This document shows, in pieces, positions 1 through 11,300 of a DNA stretch of 39,196 nt. Made by a program: the position numbers and the translations under genes. The notes under the pieces were generated by a model. That model saw only the letters and a program-made list of their open reading frames with translations, was not told the origin of the DNA and made no database searches. Location: the NCBI GenBank assembly GCA_049999725.1, contig JBNGIS010017706.1, positions 26,670 through 65,865 on the forward strand. Reading direction: 5' to 3'. Every line of letters begins with the position of its first letter. The stretch's first letter is position 1. Source of the stretch: Haplomitrium mnioides. Taxonomy: Eukaryota > Marchantiophyta > Haplomitriopsida > Calobryales.

Positions 1-628
1 AGTAGAAAGCTTTTGATTTTGAATTTTCTGAATTGAATGTATTTGAATTGTTTTGCTCTTGATGAATCAACAATGCTACCAGTTGCTCAAAGTCTGGTAC
101 TGTTTCACGAATTGTGATGGATGTTCGAAAATGAGAATATCCTTTTCCAAGGCCATTCAAGGTGAGTGCTACCAAATCGTCATCATCGACAGGACTACCA
201 ATGGATGCCAACTGATCTGCAATGGTTTTAATCTTAACAGTGTGGTCACCTATTGATAAAGTGCCTTTGGAAATCATGTGAAGTTCTTGCTTCAACTGCA
301 TTTTTCGGGAATGGGTATTTACACTATGTAACTTCAAAAGTGTATCCCATGCTTCTTTTGGTGTTTGTGAGTTCTGGATATGGATGAGCATGCTGTATGA
401 CACACTAACAGATTAGTATAAAACTTTTCTGGATTTCTCAGTTCAGGCCTTGACTGCCGACACTTGGACCGCTGTTGGATGATTCGGTAAAATATGTGAT
501 TCTTCATCTCCAATGAGAATATCCCATAAGCCTTTACCCATCAAAAAATTTGTAATCTTGAACTTCGAGGCTTGATAATTGTATCTGTCTAATTTTTCAC
601 TCACCAATCCACTCATGTTGTCTCCCAT
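1..628 (-). pseudogene. Copia element A gag fragment
   Basis: Reads leftward from an ATG at 628 and continues past the left window edge in one frame. It matches the UBN2-type capsid of Ty1/copia Gag: a YNYQASKFKITNFL start, then TPKEAWDTLLKLH around 330-370 and LNGLGKGYSHFRTS around 130-160. Gag would form the particle that packages element RNA. The frame is interrupted by TGA at 443-445, where the family normally has a Trp, and by a TAA about ten codons later, so no full Gag is made. The zinc knuckle and pol lie outside the window. Its own LTR and primer site lie to the right at 1921-2238. Confidence 0.85.
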
Positions 629-842
629 GATTTTTCAAACTATGGGATTTGATAAAATCTCAAAAAATACTAAACTGTAAAAACTCTCTGAACTGAAGTT
701 TAAGAAATTATTGAGCTGTAAAATGGTTTCACAAACTCCTCCAAAAAATTTCAGCTTAAACAAAGTTGTAGAAAACCTCCAAAATGTCAAAATAGTAAAA
801 CATGTAACTAAATATAAAGATTTCTTCTTCTTTTTTTTCACA

Positions 843-912
843 AGACTCCTATGCGGTTCAGATGGTTAAGGCACTATTTGGGAAAGTTGGGGCCGGGGTT
901 TCAATATCTGCG
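843..912 (+). repeat. Possible tRNA-derived SINE head
   Basis: GGTTCAGATGG near 852 resembles a Pol III A box, and GGTTTCAATATC near 897 resembles a B box with one extra base. The spacing is plausible for a tRNA-derived SINE head. No cloverleaf closes and no poly(A) or target duplication was identified, so this is weak. Confidence 0.2.
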
Positions 913-1639
913 GGCAACACTGAAATAGTGATATAGCGTAGTTAGAGAAAGCTCTCAAAGCTTTTCAAAAATCTTCAAATAGTGATTTAGAGACTATAAC
1001 CCATCCGTCGGGAAATTGCACCGGAAAATATCGTCGAGAAAAATGTGCTGAAAAAATCAAAAAATTCAAAAAACTTAGCTGCGCAAAGTTTTCTTCACCG
1101 AAAAAACGAGCGTCGCCTCTAAGATGTTGCGTTTTTTTTTTTTTTTGCGATTTTTCCTACTGCTGCGCGAAATTCTTCTGCGTCAATTCTTGTGCTTGCG
1201 TCGAGCGTTGATTCTTATGAGCGTTGATTCTTCTGCGCTTCTTCTCATTTCTTTCTGCTTGGATTTCAAAAATGTGGTCTCCTGCTGCGTTTCTTCTGCA
1301 GGTAAATTCTGAAATTTTCTGCAATGTGTCTTCTACCTCTGAGTCGATCCTTCTTGAACATCAAAAATGTATACGCGATGCTCTTCTACGGAGCTATGAT
1401 TCTTCTACTTCTGCGATGCTATGCTGTGATGATCCTTCTGCAGCGTGCTACTGCAATGCTCATCTTTTCTTTCGAATTTATGCAATCAAACTCTACTGAA
1501 TGCTGCTGCTGCGATGCTCTTCCTTTCTTTCGAATTTATGCAATCGCTTCTTCAATAGAGCTCAAATTTGCAATAGAGACTCCTTGTTTCCCAATAAAAA
1601 GATAGTATACTATTTTGAATGTGCTCTTTGTCATACAAA

Positions 1640-1875
1640 GTATGTGCGCTGCAGCAAATATCACCACCAAATTGTATTCTAAAATTGTATTGTGCACCAA
1701 GTAAAGATCTATATTCTGAAATTGTATGCGCCCCTTCACCAAGTAGATAGTTGTATTTTGAGATTACAACCAACTGAAATTGCAGCAAATTATCACGACC
1801 ATATGTGCGTTGTAGCGGATTATCACCACCAAATGTGAATTGCAGCCGATTATCACCATCAAAGATGCACACCAT
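1640..1875 (-). repeat. Degenerate ~30-bp repeats in the element A leader
   Basis: A GGTGGTGATAAT-CTGCA-TTCACAT type word recurs with drift on the minus strand. The region is open for about 107 codons, but the peptide is only an echo of the DNA repeat, so coding is unlikely. Confidence 0.5.
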
Positions 1876-1920
1876 ATACTCGAAAAAAAAATTTCACAAA
1901 ATCTTTCTACTTCACAATCA

Positions 1921-1932
1921 ACTCTGATACCA
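1921..1932 (-). promoter_or_regulatory. Primer-binding site of copia element A
   Basis: Minus-strand TGGTATCAGAGT directly abuts the LTR end at 1933. TGGTATCAGAGC is the usual plant copia site complementary to the 3' end of initiator tRNA-Met; one terminal base differs. Confidence 0.85.
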
Positions 1933-2238
1933 TGTTGGAATGCGTGATAGCATCCTTCAATATTGGATCGATGTCCAATCTTTATAAAAATGAAGTTAGA
2001 ATCTAAAAAGTAGAAAGGAATTCAAAATGTGAAAATATGCATGTGCAAAGTATTGCACCAATATGAAAAGTGATTAGTGTGCGTATCAACTAAATGTATG
2101 TATATACTCATCTACTAGTCTCACTAACTTAAGTAAATATACTAAGTATAGTAAAACTAACTTAGTTAAGGATTAGTTAAAGTTAACTAACCTTAGGATA
2201 ATAAGCTACCTAACCCATGATAGCTTGTAACTTTAACA
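1933..2238 (-). repeat. 5' LTR of copia element A
   Basis: Plus strand runs TGTTGGAATG to CTTTAACA (306 bp), with TG...CA termini. It lies between the primer site and host sequence AAAGGATCCCTGC, which continues element C and recurs uninterrupted at about 21308 in element B. This fixes the outer border. The second LTR and the other target duplication are outside the window. The interior has several copies of TTAGTTAA-like words. Confidence 0.8.
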
Positions 2239-3503
2239 AAAGGATCCCTGCATCCGGACTTATCCGTGTATATCCTGATGCTCTGTTTCTTATATACAGA
2301 ACATTCAGCAATTGGAGTGACTTATGAGAATCTCCCCTTTGCAGTGAATCATGCCGTTGTTCTTATCCAAGTACTTGAGCCTCCTGGTTTGGATTTGGGT
2401 CAGATTTTACTCACAGATATTATGATCGCAAACATGAATTGTTGCTTTTGAATCTGGGTACCACCACTGTTCAGTGCACTCACTTCTCAGAGTCTTGCTT
2501 TGGGGTGAACCATGCTGTCCTTGTCCAGATTCCTGAGCCTCTTGGTTTGGATTTGGGTCAGGTCTTACTCCTGGACTTTCTGATTGCAGACATGACTATT
2601 GCTTCTGAATCTGGGTACCACCTCTGTTCAGTGCAATCACCTCTCAAATATACTGCTCTGATTCTTGGGACTAATGTGTTGTGCCTAGCTCATGCTCATC
2701 ATCTGAGCTGTCTTGCACTATTAGCTCTGTCACTCATCTTGGTCTTGCCCTTGCCTTTGTTGCCTTTTGTACCTTTGTAGCTCTTGGTGAATTTGGACTG
2801 TCATTGGAAGCAAGTTTGCCATACTTCATCTCAACAGTCCTTCTCCAAGCTCCCACTCCTTGGTAATATGCACACTTGTGGAACTTTGCTCTTCTTTGCA
2901 ACTGGTGTGAATCCATACTGCTGCCTTCTTCTGCCTGAACATCTTTGGTCATCAAGCTACCTTGAGGCTTGATTCGATTCTGCTACATATGTGAAGAACT
3001 TCTCCATTTTGGTGACATATATTCCTTTCGAGAGTTCTTGGGGCTTGCTTACAAGTCAAAATACTCCTTCAGGTCAGCAAGACCTCTTTTGCTCATGAGC
3101 CTGCTTGAAGCTGTTCCTCACTTCTAGTAGTGAGAGTTACAACTTGGGTTACTTGAGTCTTTCCCAAGTTCAGGCAGATCAGAGCATGATGATCTGCTTG
3201 GATCCTCTTTTCATTACCTCCTTATTGGCAGTAATGCCATTAAGTTTAGGAATGCCATCATTCTTCTGCATGAAATTTTTGTTTTCCAAAGATCTCCATA
3301 TGCCATGGGATTTTGCCTTGTGACCTTTCCCATGTCATTTGCCTTATCTGCTAATTCTGCTGTAGTGGGTGTCCTTTCAACATGCTCTTCCAGGCTGTTA
3401 CTCCCAGATTGTCTAGCATAGAATAGGAACAATCTCTCCAATTTGTGACTTTGAGCTCTTCAACAAATTTCTCAACGTCCCATGCATTCGTGGGCCCATA
3501 ACC
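2239..3503 (-). pseudogene. Copia element C gag-protease remnant
   Basis: Minus-strand Gag starts at ATG 3499 (MGPTNAWDVEKF), which lies inside the primer-binding site 3491-3503. Downstream are a decayed zinc knuckle near 2850 and two tandem copies of a block of about 160 bp (about 2335-2660) carrying decayed forms of the aspartic protease motif WYxDSxATSH. Several frameshifts and stops make it non-functional. It is closely related to element B at 21.2-23.2 kb, which has the same tandem protease block. Element A interrupts it at 2238/2239. Confidence 0.75.
3491..3503 (-). promoter_or_regulatory. Half-tRNA primer-binding site, element C
   Basis: Minus-strand GGTTATGGGCCCA is complementary to the anticodon stem-loop region of initiator tRNA-Met, the internal half-tRNA primer known from Drosophila copia. 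The gag ATG (3499-3497) is bases 5-7 of this site. The same site recurs at 20314-20326 in E1. Confidence 0.75.
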
Positions 3504-4420
3504 TAATGAAAAATCAACTTGAAAATTTCATTGGAAAAGCTGAAATGTAACTTCTAATCTGGCTCGTCACCTATTTGGAGAGAGAATATCAACTTTGAAT
3601 GTTGATTTTTCTTAACAGCGAAATTCCCCTCTTTCTTCCTGTCGTTAGAATCGCAGGTAAGAGGAAAAAAACGAAACACGGCTGCTCGATATTAGCAATA
3701 TCAGATTTCGAAGGTGTCGATGGAGTCGCGGCGCGACCTCCCTTTTCGTGATAGCACGAAATACCAGCGTCTCGATGGCAGACAAAATGCAAACTGCTCG
3801 ATGAACAAAAAACGGGGCCTCCCTCCTGCATTCGCGATTAGCAAAAATGGGAGCCTCCCTGCGTTCGCGCGATGCAGAAACGGGGTCTCCCTGCGTTCGC
3901 GCGATGCAGCAAAACGGGGCGCCTCCTCATGTTCGCACCTTCCTGCGTCTGTGCAAGAGGCCTCCCTCTGGCTGCGCAACTAGGAGACAACGGGGGCTCC
4001 TGTTCTACTTCTGCAGATAAACGACTTAGGCAAGAAAAAACGATGGACTTATGATATGTGTGAAAATGAGGATGCCTCGAATGGGTCCTCTGTTTGTTTA
4101 TATACTTGACTCAGCCGCAGCAGCAAACTAAACAACTATACAAGAGAGGACTGCACATACCAAGTCCAGATCCCCATAAGCACCCACTCCAGATGCCTGT
4201 AGGCACCTACTCAAGATGCCTGTAATCTGCACCCACTCCAGATGCTCGTCGGTGCCTAATCAAAATTTGTGTGCCCATACAGGCACATGCTGATATCTGC
4301 ATCTTCAAGAAATAGTCAACTTCCCAGAAAGCCCCCAGGTGCTGACACGTGGCAGTCCCCTTAACTACAACTAACTATTCTAGCGAGCTAAGGTTAACAA
4401 TACATCTATTTACAATAGAA
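3504..4420 (-). repeat. Probable 5' LTR of copia element C
   Basis: It follows the primer site and resembles the E1 LTRs in layout: a GC-rich stretch of repeated GCGATGCAG-AAACGGGG words at about 3800-3960, then an AT-rich end with CTAACTATT and TACATCTAT near 4370-4410, like the E1 LTR end. The TG and CA termini are eroded, so the right border is approximate. Confidence 0.55.
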
Positions 4421-4559
4421 CCCCCTTCCCAGAATTGAACCTTGGGAAGGACTGGACTTGGATCCTGGGAAGGATCCATCCTCCCACTCAAGCAATGGTT
4501 CTCAACAGTGATTGGAGCAAGGTACATTGGGCTGTTTGGAATAGAATGATTACCTCTGG

Positions 4560-4686
4560 GCAGAGCTGAAGTGAATCAGGTCTTGGACTCAATTGTAGAA
4601 GGTGAATGTGATGGTATGAATTTTGGTGTTTTAACAGAGTTAATGAAATCTGAAGCGCGATTGAGAATGCAGAATCAGGTTATGAT
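4560..4686 (+). pseudogene. Coding-like block split by retroposon R, upstream part
   Basis: From about 4567 one plus frame reads GRAEVNQVLDSIVEGE, then FGVLTELMKSEARLRMQNQ, and stops only at the retroposon R insertion. The frame resumes after 5588 (MMERSCRKIGKAFWRSS). It looks coding and may be an old retroelement gag or a host exon. I do not recognise it. Confidence 0.35.
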
Positions 4687-5571
4687 TAGTTATGAAGTTG
4701 TGGAGAGCAAAACTAACCACAACAACACTTAAATGGAAGCTGCAATAGTCTAGGAAAAACCTACACATATCATAAATGGAAGCTGCAATAGTCTAGGAAA
4801 AACATACACATATCACAACTGTGCACGCATAGAGTGCAGCCTTGACTCTGTGGTGTCAGACACAAAGTTTCAGACTGTTCAACCTCATCATGTGTAGCAG
4901 TGACAAGCTGCCACAACTTCCTGCTGGTTTCGTCAGTTCCNNNNNNNNNNNNNNNNNNNNNNNNNNNNNNNNNNNNNNNNNNNNNNNNNNNNNNNNNNNN
5001 NNNNNNNNNNNNNNNNNNNNNNNNNNNNNNNNNNNNNNNNTCAATCGTCGTACTGAGTTTCTGCTACTTTCCGGAAGTAACGGGAAAACTCAGTCATGAT
5101 GATGCCTAACACTCCACCAAGAATCCAACTAATCAAAATCTGTCAACTCTCAAGCATCAGCTTGCGACATCATTCATTTCACTTTAGTTTGATCTTGTGA
5201 AGCAAACATCCAAGAGCATAACTCCCAGAGAGGTTTGCTGAAAAGTTAGTGATTGGGGCCTTCTGCACCCTCAACATAGCACATGAAGCGCATCACTGGT
5301 GACTACTTGGATGCAGAACATCCGCTAAAGTCACTGAATATATTAGTTATGAAGTTGTGGAGAGCAAAACTAACCACAACAACACTTAAATGGAAGCTGC
5401 AATAGTCTAGGAAAAACCTACAAATATCACAACTGTGCACGCATAGAGTGCAGCCTTGACTCTGTGGTGTCAGACACAAAGTTTCAGACTATTCAGCCTC
5501 ATCATGTGTAGCAGTGACAAGCTGCCACAACTTCCTGCTGGTTTCGTCAGTTCCTGACAGCAGGTCCTGCT
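4687..5571 (-). mobile_element. Retroposon R, dimeric copy with target duplication
   Basis: Two head-to-tail units of a repeat of about 525 bp: a full unit 4687-5345 and a 5'-truncated unit 5346-5571. They are flanked by a 17-bp duplication, CAGAATCAGGTTATGAT at 4670-4686 and CAGAATCAAGTTATGAT at 5572-5588. The left end (TAGTTATGAAGTTGTGGAG) is constant among copies while the right ends vary, so the 3' end of the transcript is on the left and the element reads on the minus strand. The first unit also has an internal duplication of about 45 bp (4732-4815) and the N gap. Minus-strand frames contain short coding-like peptides. Other copies are at 8028, 21932 and 25324. Confidence 0.75.
4941..5040. 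other. Assembly gap of 100 N
   Basis: Exactly 100 N within retroposon R. The paralogous copies at 5551 and 22104 carry only about 16 bases between the same flanks (CGACAGCAGGTCCTGA in the 22-kb copy), so the N count is a placeholder rather than a measured size. Confidence 0.9.
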
Positions 5572-6010
5572 CAGAATCAAGTTATGATGGAGAGAAGTTG
5601 CAGGAAGATAGGTAAAGCTTTCTGGAGAAGCTCCCATCATTGCAGTTGTTGTACAGACAGATGAAACTGAAGGAAGACCAGCTAAGTGGGGAAGATAATC
5701 TGAATGTTGTACACAAAAGGTGTTGTGGAGAGAATGGTTGTGGGCAGAGATATAACGAATGGGAGGATAGAAAGAGTCTTCTCAAAGTGGTCAAAGGGCA
5801 AGAAATTGAAGGCTCTGTTCTGCAGCCAGCAGGGGTAAGAAGAAGGCTGCATTTGTGTTGTTGGGTTTATGTTCGTAAATTGGTTGCAGACCTTGGCCCA
5901 AGAAAAAATATGATCTACATCAGAAAAAAGCGATCAGGCCAGGGCTGCCTATGGGTGAGTTTGTTTGGAGTTCAGGGATCCAGAAAAGGTGACCAGCCCA
6001 AGTAAGAAGG
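5572..6010 (+). pseudogene. Coding-like block after retroposon R, frame-shifted
   Basis: Contains a 121-codon open frame 5640-6005 and adjacent-frame coding-like segments such as MVVGRDITNGRIERVFSKW. This suggests a decayed exon or retroelement gag continuing from 4560-4686. No domain is recognised. Confidence 0.3.
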
Positions 6011-6139
6011 GGTTGAAACCTCCATGCAGGTGGTATTGGCAAATCTGTGTTAGGCAGTTAGTTATGTTTTGTTGTTACTTGTTGTGCATGAGTAGGAGAG
6101 AAAGGCTAGGTAAAGTGCAAGGCACCATCATGGCTTAGT

Positions 6140-6330
6140 TTTCCAGTTGCCTCCGGAGAGTGGCAAAAACTCAGCATGAAGATCGTTGATCAAGATGTGC
6201 TGTCAGGAACTGATGACACCAACAGGAAATCATCAAGCTATGCAAGCTTGTCACTGCCATACATGATGAGGCTGAAGAGTCTGAAACTTTGTCTTGACTC
6301 CACAATGTGAAGATCGCACTATGCATGCAG
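6140..6330 (+). repeat. Diverged, inverted relative of retroposon R
   Basis: The plus strand here matches the minus strand of R across the CCGGAGAGTGGCAAAAACTCAG to GATGAGGCTGA segment. One frame reads QKLSMKIVDQDVLSGTDDT, comparable to QKLSTKIDQDLLSGTDET in R, and another ends HDEAEESETLS then a stop. Because it lacks the constant TAGTTATG end and is more diverged, it may be a remnant of the source gene rather than an insertion. Confidence 0.45.
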
Positions 6331-7560
6331 GGGTTATAGGTAGATTATGGTTTTTTAAGTTATGGAAGTTTAGAATTCTCGATACTGTTCTGGGAGACCT
6401 CAATAGACAGACACTGATTTTGTTCAGGGAATGTGACACAGTACATAAAGAGCAATGTTGGACCTGTCCAGTCCTTGTAATGTGTTTTGTCTTTATCACA
6501 CCCCTCTCCTTCATGTGTTGTTATGTATGTAACCATTTCGTTGAATTCTCTCCTCTTCCGAAATTCTGGTTCTATTGGTTGCTTGTATTTTTGTGGAAGT
6601 GGATTGGAGCAGCCAATAGAAGCCAGAAAGAGTAGAAGAATAGAGTAAAGTACAGTGCTAGGCTCCCTCCCCTTTTCCCAGCACTGGCACAGTAGAAGTA
6701 AGAATTTTTTGAGTTCAGGGCAGACAGATTCAGAGCAATCCAGCCGTGAACAAAACAACTGGACTGTGGAAGTTTGGACTAGTGGTTGATGTATCAAGGG
6801 AAGAAAACTGTTGTTTCTTCATTGATTATTTAACATGAAAAATCATTTGTATACTTGTGAAGTCCAAAAGTGATTGCTGTTCTAAGTTTCATAGTTTTAA
6901 GGGCTCAGGAAGAGCCAGGAAATTTACCATCTGCCATTGTTTTCTGCTCCTGTGTCTGTGCGATAGCAGACAACAAACGGCAGATGAAAATTTTCATCTA
7001 CTCGATTTTGACGATGGGATTCATCTGCTGATAAATCCATTTGGATAAAAACTGAGTCCTATCTACTCACAACAGTGACAAGCCAGATCCTAACTTACAA
7101 TCTCAGTAATTCTAATGAACAATCAAGAATCTATTTTCATTACTCAGTGCTTGTAAAAAGCCTTAGGGCTGGCCTGGGACTTCAATCAAAATTTTATTCT
7201 ATTCTATACTGGGGTCTCCTGCTCTTGCTTACTCTTGCTTGTCGATCATGTGAGATCAGAGGTTCTCACCTTCCCAAAAACAGTGGCACATCAGACTTCA
7301 GAGTTACAATTCAGTCATTCCTGGGAAATTTGTTAAACCTCTCAGTAGAAATACCTGCAATGGAAAACAATAATTTTCTGCATTCTAACATCACTCCTGG
7401 GTTTTCTGAGTATCAAACAGCTTGTATGACTGCCCACAATAGCTCATACAACAACTTTCTTAATAGAAAGTTTTTCAGCAGAAAATAAAAAATCAATTTA
7501 GCTCCAGTGGCTAAATAGCATCAAATCTCTTCAACTAGTTCTCCAACCACTCATCAATAA
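6331..7560. other. No assignable gene; one dispersed repeat
   Basis: Open frames at 6360-6797, 6857-7048 and 7075-7488 show no recognisable domain. At 7150-7340 a block beginning CTTAGGGCTGG recurs at 25810-26000 on the same strand and at 15110-15290 inverted. Its identity is unknown. Confidence 0.4.
7150..7340 (+). repeat. Dispersed repeat S, copy 1
   Basis: Shares the order CTTAGGGCTGG, TTCTATTCTATACTGGG, CTCTTGCTTACTCTTGCTTG, GAGATCAGAGG with 25810-26000 and with the reverse complement of 15110-15290. No poly(A), terminal repeat or coding frame is obvious. Confidence 0.5.
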
Positions 7561-7699
7561 AGAAATACAGCTATGAATATGTGGAGAGCAAACAAACCTA
7601 AACTACTGCAAATGGAGATAGAGCAATGCACTAAAATTTCACTAGAATAGAATGTATTATTTAATTTACCCTTCTGGTCTTTTGCACTGAGGAGACAAA

Positions 7700-8326
7700 T
7701 ACCTTGTTATTCACAAGCAGGTCCACTTCAAATTTCGCCAAGAATTTCAGCGGATTTCCTGATACCTTGTTGTTGACATAGCCAGAAATGAGCAAGGTCA
7801 TATATCTGCAGTTTATTCTTTTGCAAACTTGTTTTATCTTCTAAACTTTCATCTGCTAGATTTGAATAGGATGTCCAATAACAGCTCTTTTATGCTCATT
7901 CCATGTACCACCGCAAATGTTGATATCAAAAAATAAGTCAGGGAAAAGGAGTCTCACTGGTTTGCAAGTAAAATGGCCAGTCACATTTATAATTTCCTTG
8001 ACCTGTACAGAAAAAAATAAAGCAACATAGTTATGAAGTTGTGGAGAGGTAAACTAACCACAAAGACAAATAAATGGAAGCTGCAACAGTCTAGGAAAAC
8101 TCTACACACATCCCAACTGCGCAACACATAGAAGAAAATAAAACAGTACCTAATCTGAGCAGTACAGATAACACTGAGTACATATTTTGATTTAACTTAT
8201 CCTCTCTTGTAAAAGATGTTAATATTCATTTTTCTAATACAAACCTTGCAGGGAACATTTAACTTATCACCTTTTCTGTTGCTTGCACTCTTCTCAAGGT
8301 CTCTCCTTTGTCATTTGAATCGCAAC
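7700..8326 (-). CDS. Tentative 3' exons of the coiled-coil gene
   Basis: Exon 8326-8271 reads CDSNDKGETLRRVQATEK and ends at a donor AAG|GTGATA. Acceptor CTGTACAG at 8004-8003 then opens VKEIINVTGHFTCKPVRLL to a TAG at 7858-7856. A further frame, at about 7800-7670, reads YMTLLISGYVNNKVSGNPL and LAKFEVDLLVNNK, each ending at AACAAG|GTAT, which resembles a donor. It may be another exon of this gene or of an alternative form. The end of the gene is therefore uncertain. The character changes from coiled coil to globular. Confidence 0.4.
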
Positions 8327-11300
8327 CTTTAAGAAAAAGAAGTTGAAAGAGAGAAAATAAGTTTGTGCAAAGTTGAAAAACGGTGATTAGTACAGATTTC
8401 AAGAATAGTCTCAGAAAAGCCACCTGGAGCTATAATCATTGTCAGGCCCACCATACCTCCAAGCCTTATTATCTCCTTCTTTAGACTTTCTTCTCCAAGA
8501 GACCAATTCAATGCAGAGATTTTGATGTTGTCTTCTTGTTCTACCAGTCTTCTTCTCATGGTTTCTAATTCTGTCCTGCAGTTGTCAAGGTTTTTCTCTA
8601 GCCTCACAATCTTCTCATCCAATCTTTCCACTTGTTGAAACCAGTCCAATCTAGAGGACTTGAAAGTTTCCTCCTGTTCATGCATTTCTCTCATAATGTT
8701 TTGTAGATGTAAATTAGATCTCATGGAATCTTTCTCAAGGGTTTGAAATCTTGATATTTCCATCCTCAAGCATTCTTCTCTTTCAGTCCACTCCAATTTC
8801 GATATCTTAAAGCATTCTTCCTGTTCTTGAGCTTTCTGTTTCCATTTTGTGTAATCTTTTTCAAGCATGAAATTTTCCTTCTTCAGAGTTTCTTCCTGTA
8901 AGCACCAGTCTGATTTGGACCTCTTAAAATGTTCATCCTGGTCCTCAACTTTTCTTTGCATCAGTTTTATTTCCTCTCTGTATCCTGTGACATCTCTCTC
9001 AAGATGCTCTAGCTGTGATTTTCTCTTGGCTACATCTTGAACACTTTGCAGCATCTCTGCTTCCCTGATGTTTTGGAGCTCAGTTAGCTCCAGCATTCTC
9101 CTTTCCATAGTTTCCATTTCTGCTCTGCACCTCATGACATCACCTCCTAAAGTTTGCAATTGTGATTTCCACTGTGCTGCATCTTTTGCACTCTGCAAAA
9201 TTTCTATTTCCCTTGCTGTTATCAACTCAGATACTTTATCTTTAAGTGCTCTCAATTTCCCGACAATACCTGGGCTGGTCATGTAAACACCTGAATTTTG
9301 TTCACTGACTGTAATTGTATCCGCCCTTGACATTACCAGAGAGAACAACTCTACAAGGAGAGAATCTGCAGTTGATAGCTGCTTAGTCATCTCTTTCAAA
9401 ATGGATTCATTGTTCAAGGAATGATTTGAAAGATTCTGGATTTGGGACTCTGTTAACTGAATGCATTTCTCCAACTCATTAACTTTTAACTTTTCAACAG
9501 TGAGCTGGTTCACCAAGTCCTGAAGCCTGCAATCAGCCGCAACCTCATAGTCTCTCCTAGCAAGTAGATCACTCTTTAACTCCTCTAGTTCTTTTAAAAC
9601 AGGAAAGTTTTGGCTTCCTCTATTACTTTCTCTTATGTTTGAAGAAGTATTTTTTGAGTTCCAGGGGGACTCAAAGGATTCGACTTTGACAGACTGTATC
9701 ATGCACTCTACATCAGTTAGCTGTTGCCTAAGGTCGCTAACCTCCTTTTGTGCACTATGATACAAATATGAGATATTACTCTGATCCGTAGCTTTCTGAA
9801 TGGCTTCATCTCGTTCTGACTCTACAACTTTCAATTTCAAAAGGATCTGGTCCCTTGATATCTTTAGATTCCCCACTTTTGTAACCATATCTGGCAGTTG
9901 GGCAACAACTCTTGCAAAAACACTGTTCTCAAAGAATCCCTCTACTAGTTCTGAGTCTATAAGGCCAGACCTACTTCTCTTGTTTTCTTCATCAGATCTT
10001 GGATCTCCTTCTTGGCTCAGATCACCAGCATCTAGCATACCAAACAAAGTCTGAATTTGTTGCTGAATGACATCCTGAAGTGCACTGCTTGCATGCAGGG
10101 AGGCAACAAGTGTATCCCTTTCCATCTTAAGATGTTTGAGACTAGAGACAACCTTCGTACATTTTGAATCCAGTTGCACCTCTTCTGACCATACCAGAGC
10201 TGCTGCATCACCACACGTCTGCATCCCATCCAGGTCACATTTCAAATCCATTTTCTGTGAACCTACACAATGTTGCCCATAGAGTGAGCTACAAATATTT
10301 TCCATTTCAATTAGCTTCACTGCAAACAGCGTTCTTTGTTTGTAAATGTCCTCTCTGGTCACCTTTAGCTTGCTGTGGATGTCACGGAATCTCTTAACAA
10401 GCATATCCTTACCTTGACAGCACCCATCTAAGGTTTCGGTATCATCAGATTCATTATCCACATCTCCTAAAATACCTACCATAGCAGCATAAAACTTTTG
10501 CAGCTCTAATGTTTCTGTTGTCATGGCATCTCGTTCATGTTGTAATCGTGTGCTTGAATTTTCTGCTTGAGCTTGTAGTTCTTGGTACTTTGCTTCCATG
10601 GCACTCTTTTCATGCTGTAACTGTGCACCAGCCTTGTTTCTTTCTCTCACCACTATCTGGGCAGAATTCACGATTTGAGAAAGGTTTTCCCCCTCAATCT
10701 CAACCACTCCTGAAGGTCCGTCCAGAAAATCAGTAACATGTACCACATCAACGTCACTGGGGTCACTTAGTATAGCTTTTATTGCCTTCACAGTTTGCAG
10801 AAGAACGGTCTTCTCTATACTCAGTTCATTAACTAGGATCTGCAGCCTAGAAACTTTTTTCTCCTTTTCAGCTGAAGTAGCTTCCAATGATGCCTTTTCA
10901 GTCTTGAGAAGCTGGAAATATCACGCGTTCTAACCATTACATTTCTTCCTCTGATCAACCTTAAAGAGACTTTGTTGCCTCACAGTTTCAAGATTGCCAA
11001 TGCTGTTGTCCATACACATTATTTTCCCGTTGATGTTTAGCACAGAGATAATAGATTTATGAAAATCCAACAGTGGTCTTTGTATACTATGCAATATTTA
11101 TAGAAGTCTGCACCTGAAAGATGGGAGACATTTGAATTTACCTTCAATGTTTGTTTAATTTCCTTCACTGATGTTACAAGGGCTGGAGCACTATCCTGAA
11201 ATTTTCTCCGGTCAGAACCAGAATAACTAAGGCTTCGTTCAACAGGCCCTTCACATGACCCAGAGAGCAGTTCTTGATGGAGCTCGACCAAAGTAGCACA

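Larger units (their letters stand above)
629..1920 (-). other. Long leader of copia element A
   Basis: About 1.3 kb between the primer site and the gag start, unusually long for copia. It carries a T17-18 run on the plus strand near 1128-1146, many repeats of TTCTGCG-like words at 1140-1560, and degenerate repeats of about 30 bp at roughly 1640-1870. In the minus frame those repeats read as short GDN-x-LQ peptides. No credible gene was found. Element D at 32 kb has a comparable leader, so this may be a lineage trait. Confidence 0.5.
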
